Part shown: positions 1 through 10,944 of the stretch, in pieces
How the letters are laid out: each line of letters opens with the position of its first letter
Numbering within the stretch: position 1 is the stretch's first letter
Origin: Holothuria scabra
Lineage: Eukaryota > Echinodermata > Holothuroidea > Aspidochirotida > Holothuriidae
DNA: 64,000 nucleotides
Reading direction: 5' to 3'
Assembly (NCBI GenBank): GCA_037179385.1
Contig: CM074193.1
Span: forward strand, 44,173,082-44,237,081
The notes under the pieces: model-generated
What the model saw: only the letters and a program-made list of their open reading frames with translations
Told to the model about the DNA's origin: nothing
Databases searched by the model: none
Position numbers and translations under genes: made by a program

Positions 1-884
1 GGGTGGATGGAATTCCTCCTGTATACGAAAGAAAACATCTCTTATTTATCTATATAGGACTCCATTTTTATTCAGGGCTGTGTCGTTTTAACCAGGGAGG
101 TGTTAATAACACCTCCCTGTTTTAACGTTGCTGTCTTTTTAATTGTTTGTTTGTTTGTTTTTTCGTTTAAATATTACCAGCTACAAGCGATATTTTTATC
201 AACATTTTGTTGAGTGTGAATCACGGAATTGTATACATGGACAGAGCATGTAACGTGTACGTCCTATCGGTAGATGGTCGCCACTGTCTGGGACAAAAAA
301 GGCGCACCAAATTGATGGCCGCCGTGAACCTATAAATTGTCTGATTTGACGACGACTCTGTAATATTTTAAACAAAAGTTAAACTTGAATGGGAAGCAAT
401 ATCATATTCCTGCAATACGTGAAGTGATTTTGACCTTACCTTGCCATATTTCAACAATATTTTAACTTTCTTGCAAAATATGGTGATATACATGAGCAAG
501 TCCAAACTTTCACACAAAACCATAGAAGACGGCCATCTTGGTGCGCTTTTTCTCAAATAACGGTATCTACAATGTACCGCACAGTTTTCTCCGTCCATGT
601 ATAAGAAGTTCCGTCGTGATGTAAATGAAGAAGTTTCAATAACTCTGGACCTGTGCATTAGAGCAAGATAATGCCACTTGGATGTTAATGTTGTTGTTTG
701 ATGTATTATAGGACTGGATCAATTGCCTTAAACCTCCCATCATGCATAATCCTGTGTCAATGCACAGTCCAACGTTGTTTTAACTTTAATCGGAACTACT
801 AAGAATGTTTTGATATTTGAATGCGGAACATGTTACTTGTTATCTTTTTTGGGTATCATAAATGGTAGGAATAATTATTACCAG
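1..884. other. Non-coding stretch, nothing recognised
   Basis: AT-rich sequence with simple T/G runs near 140-160. Open frames here are short and show no family motif or splice-bounded coding structure. No RNA gene or repeat boundary was recognised. Confidence 0.4.
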
Positions 885-979
885 TGGCAGCAACTTCTCA
901 ACTATTAATTGAAACACCGCGCCAAGTAGGAGCTATGTACTGTTCTATACCACCAATCCTCATTCTACAAACCTCAGTG
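885..979 (+). CDS. Possible orphan exon, unrecognised product
   Basis: A 95-base open stretch lies between an acceptor-like ATTATTACCAG and a strong GTAAGT donor at 980. Read in phase 2 it gives 31 codons without a stop, including ETPRQVGAMYCSIPPILILQ. I do not recognise the peptide. The polypyrimidine tract before the acceptor is weak, and no neighbouring exon of matching phase was found. It may be an internal exon of a gene that continues outside the window, or a chance match. Confidence is low. Confidence 0.2.
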
Positions 980-1198
980 GTAAGTATTATGACCTGCGAT
1001 ATTTTCAATTCAAATGAACTTCAGTCTCAACATGATATAGAGCAGTATAGCTATAGACTCCCTCATATAGAAGTCGTGCTCCGACGACACTGCTTCTTCC
1101 TGCCTTGCGCGCGTATCGGTAGGGCCGACATACTGCGCACGATCAGTGACTTTCAGTAAACCAAAGGGAACGCGCTGACGTCACTTGCACGACCTACC

Positions 1199-1233
1199 GT
1201 CATAGAAATCCTAAAGCGTAGGATTTCTATGAC
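1199..1233. repeat. Perfect 15 bp hairpin
   Basis: The arm GTCATAGAAATCCTA is followed by the loop AAGCG and then the exact reverse complement of the arm. The word CGCTGACGTCA lies on both sides (1173-1183 and 1468-1478), so the hairpin may be the centre of a small palindromic element. Element ends were not found. Confidence 0.7.
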
Positions 1234-2403
1234 GATCTTATGCATAGACTCATTCACGATTAGGCCTCTGGCTGGCACTGGTTGGCGCAGAGTATGCGCA
1301 GGAACATCTGCGTACATGTAAGGTTTTGCGCCTGCGGTGAACTCACCATTTCATGAAGAATGTAGACGAACTAAAATCTACATTTTGTTGTAACGAAAAT
1401 GCTAGCGCATCTCATTAACTCTGTTGTCAGTGCAGCCGTGACTGTATTAACCAGCCTATTAACGACACGCTGACGTCATTTTGGAGAAATAACAATGAAA
1501 ACGTGTGGTCGCACCATTGAACGTTGAGTAGAACATATATGGAGCAGTGTGGCGCAGAGAGAAGAATTCGCCACACGTGGGTAAAAGACTTACGCGCGTA
1601 TCTAGTTGACCAATCTGCTGTTTGCATTTGTTGCGGTTAGGCACAGTCAAAGGGTACAGCCTAAGATCATTGACTCTTAGGGATAGGGTACAGCCAGAAA
1701 GTATACGCCCTCTGTAGAAGCCGTACTTTTTAACAACATATGTCTATGCTCTCTAAAAGCCTTAGAGTGAAAAGTCATTCTATTACTAGAAGTTAGTCAG
1801 TTAGCCAAATGGGGTTTTACCACTCTATTAGAGTGAAATTACGGATCAATCGAGTCAATTTTAACTTTTTTCCGTGTTAATTATTCAGTCTTGATTTAAA
1901 ATCGTCCCTTATTTAGTCTTTTGAGTTTAGAGAGTAAACTGATCTTGTTTGTAGATGGAACATAACATGCAATGATAATCGGTGGACCGTGATGATGCAT
2001 TTCGAAAACCCGTTCTATTTAGTTGCTCTCCAGGGAACTGTCTTGACAAAGGCGTCCGTTAAACTTAAAAAAAAACCCTTTAAAGCTGTATCTAATAAGA
2101 AACCGTAAAATTTAATGGTCGCATCATTTAAACAGAGGCTTCATATTTTATGTTCCCATGGGGATTCAAGTAATAAATTATAGGGAACTTAGTATTTACA
2201 ATACAGCATTCTGTTACTGAACATGAATCATTGAAGAGCAGTAGGCATGCTAATACCCTTTGTTTGGTCCATTTGCTTATTATGTTTGAAAGAAGTTGTA
2301 TACAATATTTTATGAAATAATTTAGGAATTGTGAAACTTCAGTAATATATGAGGGTATGCACCGGTGGTTTTGCGACAGCTTAATGAGTTTTCCTTTGTG
2401 CTC
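1234..2403. other. Non-coding stretch
   Basis: No coding structure was recognised. The only motif noted is the second CGCTGACGTCA (CRE-like TGACGTCA) at 1468-1478. Confidence 0.35.
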
Positions 2404-2605
2404 CAATCCTGGCCAAAATTATTGGGACAGTCTGCAACACAATGTAGATATTGTCATGATATTCTCATGACACCGCTCCCCCTCAGCCCCTTTCTCAGTG
2501 TTGACGATGTACAAGTCCCAGTACTCACCAGTTCGCGATATAACCGATTTTTTAACTGTGTAAAGGGGTACAGGGATTTGTCACAGTTGATTTTGGCCAG
2601 GATTG
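2404..2605. mobile_element. Short DNA-transposon-like inverted repeat element
   Basis: The ends are inverted: CAATCCTGGCCAAAAT at 2404-2419 and its exact reverse complement at 2590-2605. The left end continues with TATTGGGACA, a sequence style seen in Tc1/mariner-like ends. The element is about 200 bp, so non-autonomous. A clear TA target duplication was not seen, so the superfamily is uncertain. Confidence 0.55.
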
Positions 2606-3632
2606 TAGGTACTACCTCTTTACTGTTCAGCTCATTATACAAATGAACCAATAGATTCCTCATTTATGTACATTGCCAGGTAACACAAAACGTTTTAAAA
2701 ACGAGTTATGCGGTGTTATGAAACTTATAAAACGGTGTTTATGTAATTAACACCCCAATTTCAGATACCACTCTCGAATAGTGACAAGTTTCTGGGTTTA
2801 TGGAGCGGGAAGGGTTGGGGCGGGCAAATACCTCGCCTGTAAAGACCCCAGTGACTAAGAACCTTAAATAGGAATGTTGTTTGATTTTTGATGAATATTT
2901 CACCATTTACTAGCCTGAGAACGCTTTAAGCAGCCGCGCCTATATAGACTGCATTTCATGACACTTCCTGGATCCTTAAAGCTTCTTTAAAGCATTTATA
3001 TATTCTTAATTTCCCTTACTCAGGCCAACAAACCTGGGTAGAACCTATAGGCAGGAAGCCCCGCCCGGTACTGCTTGCTAAGTCATGAAACCCGATATCC
3101 AGGGAAAATAATAACATAACTTGACATGACGTGACGGTACGGGACGGGACACGACACGACCTGCCACGACATGAAGCAACAGGTTAAAGAGCAAAGGAGG
3201 GTGAGGGTCCATAATATGTCATGGGGTCCAATCTGTAAAAAAGTAGTAACTAACCAAACACATATAACTTACTGAAACTAGCCCTGTCAGTACAATTAAA
3301 TTCTACCACAGCCATGGATCGAAGAATTTGCGAATATTAGCCTTAGAGCATTGCATAGATCAGGATTCGGGGGTTTTCTATTGAAATTACTTCCCACTCT
3401 GGCAAATTGAAGTTCCTGACACTCATTGTCAACTGTATGGGGGAAACCCCCCATTCTGGGGGTGGAAAATTAATAATATATGGAATTGGTGTCCATTGGG
3501 CAAAAAGCGTTTTTCAATCCAAAATTAAAGGTCGTGTGACATGAAAATGAAAAAAATTGGGTATTTGCTGTAAAAAGAATTAAAACCAATAAAATAGCCA
3601 CAATACCCATCAAAATCCGTCAAAAATTGGCC
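2606..3632. other. Non-coding stretch with low-complexity tract
   Basis: There is a purine/CGAC-rich low-complexity run near 3120-3180 (repeated GACAC/GACGG words). No gene or repeat boundary was recognised. Confidence 0.35.
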
Positions 3633-3820
3633 CAGGCGAGTAGTCAGGATTGTGTAATGGGAGGGGGGGGGGATTTGTGTCATGGGAGGGGATTTGGGGC
3701 AAAACATGAAGCTAAGGATGGAGAGCAAACACCCTTAATTTAGGTGTTTTTTGCGTTGAAAGGTTGGGTCATGGGGTGTTCTAACCCCCAATACCCCCTC
3801 AACCCGTGGCAACGCCACTG
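3633..3820. mobile_element. hAT-type MITE (CAG...CTG)
   Basis: The element starts CAGGCGAGTAGTCAGGA and ends GTGGCAACGCCACTG, which matches the hAT style of CAGTGGCGTAGCCA ends. The flanking 8-mers AATTGGCC and AATGGACC agree at 6 of 8 positions, as expected for an aged 8 bp target duplication. Its G-rich interior resembles the copies at 7973 and 31552, so it belongs to one dispersed family. Confidence 0.65.
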
Positions 3821-5462
3821 AATGGACCATTGTGCTGACATATGCCACACTATATACCTGTAAGTAATTAACACAGGTAAAACAAAACATTTTTTTTTAA
3901 AACATGTCATGTACAGTGGCATAGTCGGAGGAAGGGGGGGGGGGCACTCAAATTTTCCTCTTTTGAAAGTGTGCTCACCACTGTGTTAGGGACCGCAATT
4001 TTAAGCGAGTAAAGCTTGACAAAATTTTCGCATATAAAAAAAAAAAAAAAAAAAAAACATATATTTGAAGATGATGGTACCTGAAAATTCTGGCTTCCAC
4101 TAAGTTTTCTGCAATGTGAAATTGGAAAAGTTTGGGGATTACTAAATAGTATGCCCTTCCTATTGGCAAATATGTGATTGCAGTGAAACTGAAATTTGTT
4201 GTTGCTAAATATGATAACCTAAGGTCTATGAATTGAGGTTCAACTGCACTTTAAAAGTTTCCGAAACCTCTTTGTCTTTTTGAACAAGATTTTTCAAAAT
4301 GAATAGCTTATATTGGAAAAAGTAAGTTGGAATTTTATGGAAGATAATTTATGAAAATGGCACTGTAGTTTCCGGTTATCACTTGATGATCTGTTGTCAC
4401 ATAACAAGTTCCAGGTTATCATTTCTTGAGCTCGAAAAAGTTTACTCTTTACCGATTTATAAGCGAGCACCACTTCAACAAGAACTGCAATTTGCTGAGC
4501 GATTATCTAGCGCCCCGAAAATCTTTTCTTTTGAAACAAATAGGCCTATAATAACATTTTTGAAGCTTGTAATGGAGAAAATTTGGAATTTCCAGAAAGA
4601 GGAGCTGGGATTAAAAACCACACTGTATAGTAGTAACTGGTGCCACAAAGTGGCAAATTTCCTGGTCTGGTCACGTGGGTGTTATATAAAACATTTTAAT
4701 CACCACTGCTTTAAGAACGGTTTGTGTTAGCCAGCTTGGTAGAGACTACTTTTGAAGCCACAAATATTTTTACATTCGCTTAATTTTCTGAGACTGTGTC
4801 ATAGGTATCAGGGGAAGGAGGATATTTTTATTTGAAACTCACAATTTGCTCAGTGAGCGGTCATCTAGGTTGGGACATTATTATGTTTTGGGATATTCCT
4901 CTAATTTAAGACGACTTACCAAATTTTGAAATCGTCAGAAATCAGTTATTTTGAACAAAAATCGGCATTTTATGACTTTCTCCCTCCTAAACGTTTTATT
5001 TCGAAGAATAAAGTTGATTAAAGTTGGAACATTTATTTAGAAATTTCATATATGGTAAGTTGATCAAATAATCCATAATTGTATGAAACATAAACTAAAA
5101 TTTCGATATGAGTGGGAAATGACTGTCCTTATTATATGTAACAGTCAGTGACGTAATCAGAGGGGGACATGAGAGAGAGACCTGCAGTCAAACGCCTTTT
5201 TTCCTCCTGCGTTCCCTGCCCCAAATGAAATTCGAAGGAAAAAAATATATGTGGGTGGGTCTTTCACCGAGCAAAAAATTGAAATCAAGAGCAGCATAGA
5301 TTTTTAAGCATAAGGAAAGAGACTGAGATTCTTAAGATATTTCTTGCAATTTGACAGGTAGTTAAGCCAAAAAAATCTAGTGCGCTACCGTTTGAGGAAT
5401 ACTGCAGTAAAACCGAAGAAACTTACAATTTTCTGCAGTTTTTCGAGGAAGAAACGTTTTTA
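3821..5462. other. Non-coding stretch with a MITE-like fragment
   Basis: CAGTGGCATAGTCGG followed by a G-run at about 3914 looks like the left end of another hAT-type MITE, but no matching right end was found. A poly(A) run lies near 4038-4057. A 115-codon open frame at 4383-4730 shows no recognisable domain and is not called. Confidence 0.35.
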
Positions 5463-5836
5463 CACTGTTAAAAAAATTCTCTGTAAATTTACATAATTTT
5501 TATGGCAAATTTTTTTTCCAACCAAATAATGTTTTTTTTTTACAGCCAGACTGTAATCATGAAAAAAACATTAAGGGTTTGTTTTTTCTTTACAGTTTTT
5601 GCATGTAAATCAGTTTACAAAAGTCTACTGTAAAATCGAATTACAGAATTGTTCTGTTATGTTTACCCTTAATTTTATGTGAATTTACAGCCTACTGTTT
5701 TCATTCCCGACGTTTTAATATTTATTATAATATCGCTTTTTTACCTTTCATATGTTATTACGTAACATACACTTCACCATTACGTAGATCAGGTATTTGC
5801 TTATCAACGTAATGTGTCGTTAAGTTGTTTGCAATC

Positions 5837-6205
5837 TTTTCTAAAGTCCTCCCGACCCTCTGGCAAAGGGCCGTTCGGCGAAAACAAACTTGATACTGCT
5901 TCCCGAAGAAGCTATTACGTCCACTGAAGGACAACACTTAACGACCAACCTCGCGGCCGTCAGACCATTTTCATCATTGGTCTGTCATGCATGGCTCCAT
6001 TCTTGGCTGGATGAAAAGAACAGATACTACACATGATCTTAGCCAAACGGCCGTAATGTGTCGTTATGTTGTTACTTTTTCTAAAGTCCTCCCGACCCTC
6101 TGGCAAAGGGCCGTTCGGCGAAACCAAACTTGATACTGCTTCCCGAAGAAGCTATTACGTCCACTGAAGGACAACACTTAACGACCAACCTCGGTTGTTT
6201 GCAAT
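5837..6205 (-). repeat. U2-headed SINE, partly duplicated
   Basis: A body of about 115 bp (from CTAAAGTCCTCCCGACCCTC on the + strand to ACGACCAACCTCG) occurs twice, at about 5841-5953 and 6081-6193, 240 bp apart. The first copy runs into a U2 snRNA-like head at 6014-6052. GTTGTTTGCAATC flanks the block at 5824-5836 and 6193-6205, a 13 bp direct repeat typical of LINE-driven insertion. The same body recurs at 43184-43328 with its own 19 bp direct repeats. The second copy here lacks the head, and the segment between copies repeats the left flank (GTAATGTGTCGTTA), so a local tandem duplication followed insertion. Confidence 0.75.
6014..6052 (-). pseudogene. U2 snRNA 5' domain fragment (SINE head)
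   Basis: On the - strand this reads GGCCGTTTGGCTAAGATCA and then TGTGTAGTATCTGTTCTTTT. By my reading it matches the 5' domain of metazoan U2 snRNA at 36 of 39 positions, including the branch-point-pairing GTAGTA. The match stops there: the U2 Sm site and the 3' stem-loops are absent. It is therefore not a working U2 gene but the head of the repeat described at 5837-6205. Confidence 0.8.
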
Positions 6206-6592
6206 CAAATCTCATCGAGGATGCTTTATTGTCATATTGTTGTCAAGTAGACTGCTATCTCTGGGAACTTTGTAATTGGAAAGTCACATTTTTTGTACAA
6301 TATAATAATTGTTTTTAAAATAAATATGACAAAGAATGCAAATACATTGGTTGCAAACATTTCCAGACAAGGTAAACAATAAGTTTATCACTTCCTGATT
6401 AAAAAAAACGCCAAAGAAGATATTATTCAAAGCAACAGCAATCCTTTTGTTGGGAAAATGCCTACAAAATAAGCTCCACCCATTTATGCAAAATGAGATT
6501 TACGTCATAAAGTGGTAAATTTACAGACTCTTTCAAGTAAATTTGTGAAACGTTTTTAATTTGCTCCGATCAAGTGCATGAGCGCCTGTGGC

Positions 6593-6881
6593 CATGGGCG
6601 TCCGCAGGTAAGGGCAAGGGGGGGGGGGCACTTGCCCCCCTCCCTGGAAAATCAAAAATTTGAAAAAACGTATAAAAATCAAAGCAAAAACCCGAACAAA
6701 AAGTGTTTTCCAAGTTTTTATGCCAAAAATAGGCTTTAGCAATGCCATTTCCGGCAATCTGGGAGGTATTTGGGGCTGAAATTTTCGCATGTTTCATGTC
6801 AATTCATGGTGACTCGGAGGTTTTGCCCCCGTCTAGAAATTTTGCCCCCCCCCCCCTGACTTTTTTCTGCGGACGCCCATG
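6593..6881. mobile_element. hAT-type MITE with exact 8 bp duplication
   Basis: The inverted ends are CATGGGCGTCCGCAG (6593-6607) and its reverse complement (6867-6881). CCTGTGGC flanks both sides (6585-6592 and 6882-6889), an exact 8 bp target-site duplication. The interior has G and C runs next to the ends and no coding capacity. The intact duplication indicates a fairly recent insertion. Confidence 0.85.
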
Positions 6882-7972
6882 CCTGTGGCGATGAGTTGAC
6901 ATCAGTATACCAATTGTCAGTGCTCTGAAATTAGGGCCTTACAATTTCTTTTTACTTAAAAATGTGTGACAAAACACCAGTTGTATGATATTTATAACTA
7001 AGAACGTAATAACTAAGTATGCTTTTATAATAAATGTAAGTTAATTTTCAAATAGGGCCATAAATTTGCCAAAAATGTTTTTTTTTAAACTGAAACTTCG
7101 CAGAACGATGCATGTTATATATTGAAAATTTTCTGGTTATTTCTTATTTGTTTGTTTGGGCTTATTTTTGTTTCTTTTTCAGCTTAAAAACAAAATGATT
7201 GTTTGTTAAATGATAGTATATTTATGTGAAATCACAAAAATACAAAATACTGTTAAAACTTCTGTAAATTTATAGAAAAGGTTTTACAAAGCAGTAAAAT
7301 TTGGTTAAAAAAGCAGACAGAAATGGTTTTTCAAATAAACAGAAAATACATGTTAAACAACCTTTTTTTATTGTAGCAGTACAAAGTGTCTGTAAAGAAA
7401 CAGAAAATCTCTATTAAAAGTAAAATACAAAAAGTTTAAGTTAAAAAAAGTCTGTAAATTTACAGAAATTTTTAACAGTGTACTAGCTCTATTAGCTTAA
7501 TTTATGCAACGACCTCGTATACAAGCAAATATTTTCCGATGAATATATACAGTTATATAGGCCTAGTATATGTTTTATCCAGTGGAAGTGGTGCATTTCA
7601 TCTGTTAATTTTATTTTACAATTTTTTAAGTTCATTATTTGTTGAACTGAAAATTTTATTGCAACAGAATGCAAGCTGAAATAAAGACTCCTAAAATTCT
7701 GATGGCGTCCCCTTAGATAGCGTCATTAAGCAAAGATAAGGAAACCAATTGCTCTGCTTGTTCAAGGGAACATTCTTTCCGCTCGGTCAGTGATGGCCGG
7801 GCCGGACGGGGAAGCGTCGGGGACCTTTTTTAGCTTGACCACGGTTTGCGCTGCTTCATAGCGCTTGTCTTCCTCTTGACTTTCCTCTTGGTAGCAGTTC
7901 TGATCAATTTATCTACGACTGCTACATTATATCCGTTTCAGTAAAAATGAGATACTAACGATCAGGCGCGTA

Positions 7973-8134
7973 GCCAGGATTGTGTCATGGGGGATGGGGT
8001 GGGGGGGGGGGGTGGTGTTGGGGCTCGACATGAGGAAAAAGTCTAAGGATAGAGAGAAAAACGTGTGGTGTTTTTTGCATTTCAGTGTTGGGTCATGGGG
8101 AGGGGGTTCACCAAACATGGGCCGGCGTCACCAG
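7973..8134. mobile_element. Degenerate hAT-type MITE copy
   Basis: It starts CAGGCGCGTAGCCAGGATTG and shares its interior order (GTGTCATGGG, G-run, AAGTCTAAGGATAGAGAG, GGGTCATGGGG) with the MITEs at 3633 and 31552. The right end near 8121-8134 is diverged and no target duplication is clear. Confidence 0.5.
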
Positions 8135-9399
8135 ACATTTTAAGCTGTTCAAAATTAAGGCTCTAGGGAACCTCAAATAACAAATCATGAAGAAATTTAA
8201 AGCGGATTGAACTCTGCAATGCAAAAATATTCAAGAAAATCATTCAAATCTGCAATGAACAGCGTCTATTAAACTAATTAAGATATCAAGTTCTATAGAA
8301 CAGAACAGTAATGTGAGCTCAATGAGTCATTTTCCAAAATGAACAGAATTCAAGAGATGAATTAACACATCATGCCAATAGTTTCAGTAAAAATGATTTT
8401 TCCCTTAAAAAAGATATCACTTACAGGTATTTCATGAAAAGTACTACATACAGCCAATAGGACTTGCTATAGCCGACGGCACTTTACAAAATGAAAGGGA
8501 TGAAATACGGGGTACCTTGTGGGGCTCGATCTTATTGCAGCAAGATAGGTATTCAACACATTAAGAAATTTATACTTTGCAATAGCATACGGAAGAAATC
8601 CTTTTTCGACTTTTGGTACGCCTTTAAACGTTTCTGATAAAAAAAAAAAAAAAAAAACCTCTAAGGGAGGGGGTGTTCCTTCGCACTCCTCCACCTCCCC
8701 CTCCCTTGGTGACGCCCATGCCAAAGTGTTAAGAATTAGCAGCCCTCTAACTTCTATGTCAGTCATAATTATAAATTAGAACTGCATTATGAAACGTTTC
8801 TCGAAAGGATAATAAAAAGGCATATTCCGGAGACAAAATTCATTAACTTCAAGATAAGCAGAGAAGATTTCTCTTTTAGGAGGCAAAAATTCATCTCAAT
8901 GGCATGTAGCGTTCGGAAGGTACAAATTTATAAACTAATGCAACTTTTGTCTTTTGATGTGGTGCATCATGTAAATCTGTGATGTCATCGCGGTTCATTA
9001 ATTTGACATTACATTTTGACGTCGCTGCAGAATGATATTAACCAACAGTGGTGGTTGCACTTTACGCAAGGTGAAGGGGCCGGTAATGCTTGATCTACAG
9101 GCAAAGATATTTAAACATTCCGACGGTTTAAAATTTCAAGGACAAAAGGACTTTATCTAATCAAGAAAAGTATCGTGTGCGACAGGGTTTGACTGAGGTA
9201 TACGATGTGATTTTTTTTTAAACAAAACCCCGGTGAAAAGCAAGCCCCGCTCTTTAAATAACTGCTGAGGGAATGATGCCCCCCCCCCCCCAAGTGCGAA
9301 CACCTTTCTTCTGTAAGCTATTTGAAACTCCTATTTGAAACTCCACAGATACCTGTTACGTACTAACTCAATACCCAATAAAGGGTTAAAAACATTTAC
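8135..9399. other. Non-coding stretch
   Basis: No gene was recognised. GGTGACGCCCATG near 8708-8720 resembles the right end of a CATGGGCGTC-type MITE, but its left partner was not found. A run of A (about 8640-8657) and a run of C (about 9280) are present. Confidence 0.35.
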
Positions 9400-9700
9400 A
9401 TACATAACATAACAGGTTGAAGGACAAAGGAAGATGAACACCGGCGAACTTCCGTCGCCTTCTCTTTTCGACTAGTGCAGAGGCAACAAGGCAGGCGTGT
9501 ACTAACGATCCTGTTCCCGGGAACGCCATTTTACGTCCCCACGTGAGCGTATCACCAGTCTTTAGCCACTTTCCCATCACTGTGAACAGCTATGCTGAAC
9601 AACTCCGGAAAATTTCCAAGTGGTTCCACCGGGATTTGATCCGGGGACCTTCAGTATGCAAGACAGTCGGCAGTACGCTCAAACCACCGAGCCATATCCA
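9400..9700 (-). repeat. tRNA-headed SINE
   Basis: Read on the - strand from about 9700, the head carries an A-box-like TGGCTCGGTGGTTTGAGCG and a B-box-like GGATCAAATCCC, spaced as in tRNA genes, with a TTGCATA anticodon-loop-like segment. The acceptor ends do not pair, so it is not a functional tRNA. A unique body of about 220 bp follows toward 9400. The far boundary is approximate and no target duplication was confirmed. Confidence 0.6.
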
Positions 9701-10652
9701 CCAAAGGAGGTAAAACTATTTCTCTCGTCAAAAGTTGCTGTTCCTCAAACTTTGAACTATGAAGTAAAAATCTGTTACCATAAAATGTATAAACGGAGTC
9801 AAACAGAATAAAAAGTGTTCGAGTTCTTCAATTGCAAACATTACTTTTTTGTAGAAACAGAGCACACGATTGTTCACGTTGTAAATGGCCTCACGAGTCT
9901 GGCTGAGTCATCAAAACCAATTTTCGATAAAGCCAGTCAATGGCTTCAGATAGTGAACAATTATGTTAACGCGTAGTACTTGTGCACCAATGATAAGAAA
10001 GTCTATGAGCCATAGTATACGCTGCACGATCCTACACATGTTTTGCAAAAGTCTGGCCTGAATGAGTTCATAGGATTTCCCTTTCGGGAAACCAAAAAGT
10101 GATATGACCTTACCCTTCACTTAATCGTAGTTGTACTGATGTACTCCCTCATCCTTACAACACTATATTACCATGAATCGGTCAGTTAAAATTGTTGTCT
10201 AGTGTATACAAGTCGTACGTTTTGTATGTGAAAACTGACGCAATATACTGATCGACTCTATGTACCTTACACTTGCTCTCCCTCTGTAATTTTCGTGTGC
10301 CCCAATTGTGATCGTTCGAGCCCTCGCTGCCTTGTACCGCTTAGTTATACGTAGAACGTGAGCTACTTTTCCTCGACTTGAATAAGCCTAGCTGGGCTGT
10401 TGGAAGTATTAAACTCTAGGGTTCTAAGATTTAATCGTATATTGTTGCTGGCACTGTAGCTTGGCTGGCATAAGTTTATCTTTTCCCAAATAGCCTAGGC
10501 TAAAGTAAGGCCTACCGTACTGTACAGAACAGGGGACAGTCACTATAGTACATAACTGAGTAGCCTAAACATCATTCATCCTAGCAAGTAAAGGTAGGCA
10601 AAAAAGTGCCGAAAAAGTGAATTTAGGCCAAGGCTTACTATCACAACTTTCC
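9701..10652. other. Non-coding stretch
   Basis: No gene was recognised. The first dense TAGCCTA/CTACCGTACTGTAC words of the window appear near 10500. Confidence 0.35.
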
Positions 10653-10656
10653 TTAA

Positions 10657-10936
10657 AGGTAAAGAGCAGTCCCTACAAACTTATTTTGAAGAAAACGTTA
10701 AACAACACAATTTTCATCTTATTTCTCTTCAAAGTAGGCCTAGGCCTAGGCCCTACCTTTTATTTCATTTTATGACCTTAGTCCTTACTATTGCATATTC
10801 AAGGTAAACCAAGCAATTATTTCTGGTAAATTTCGCATTTGAAGATAAAAAACATTAACATATGACTCCAAACAGCCAATCATCAAACTGGACAGTCTAC
10901 TTCACTTCTTCAGTTTTGGATGATTGCTCTTGCCCT
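10657..10936. mobile_element. TTAA-flanked MITE, family A
   Basis: TTAA lies on both sides (10653-10656 and 10937-10940). The ends are AGGTAAAGAGCAGTC and, inverted, AGGGCAAGAGCAATC. Relatives sit at 32861-33152 and 63189-63443, sharing interior blocks such as AAACTGGACAGTCTAC and TTTCGCATTTGAAGA. There is no coding capacity. TTAA duplications are typical of piggyBac and Kolobok elements; which one applies here is not settled. Confidence 0.7.
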
Positions 10937-10944
10937 TTAAATTT

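Larger units (their letters stand above)
5463..7480. mobile_element. 2.0 kb TA-flanked DNA transposon, non-autonomous
   Basis: The ends are inverted: CACTGTTAAAAA at the left and TTTTTAACAGTG at the right, each followed inward by CTGTAAATTTACA-like repeats. TA flanks both sides. The interior has many ACTGTAAA/TTTACAG words but no transposase frame. It hosts a U2-headed SINE (5837-6205) and an hAT MITE (6593-6881), so it is older than both. The superfamily is not assigned. Confidence 0.6.

Noticed and set aside
3914..4060. Left end of another hAT MITE (CAGTGGCATAGTCGG)
   Set aside because: No matching right end or target duplication could be found, so it is mentioned only as a fragment.
4383..4730. 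115-codon + strand open frame
   Set aside because: No family motif and no splice context; probably chance.
6014..6052. Functional U2 snRNA gene
   Set aside because: Only the first domain matches; the Sm site and 3' stem-loops are missing.
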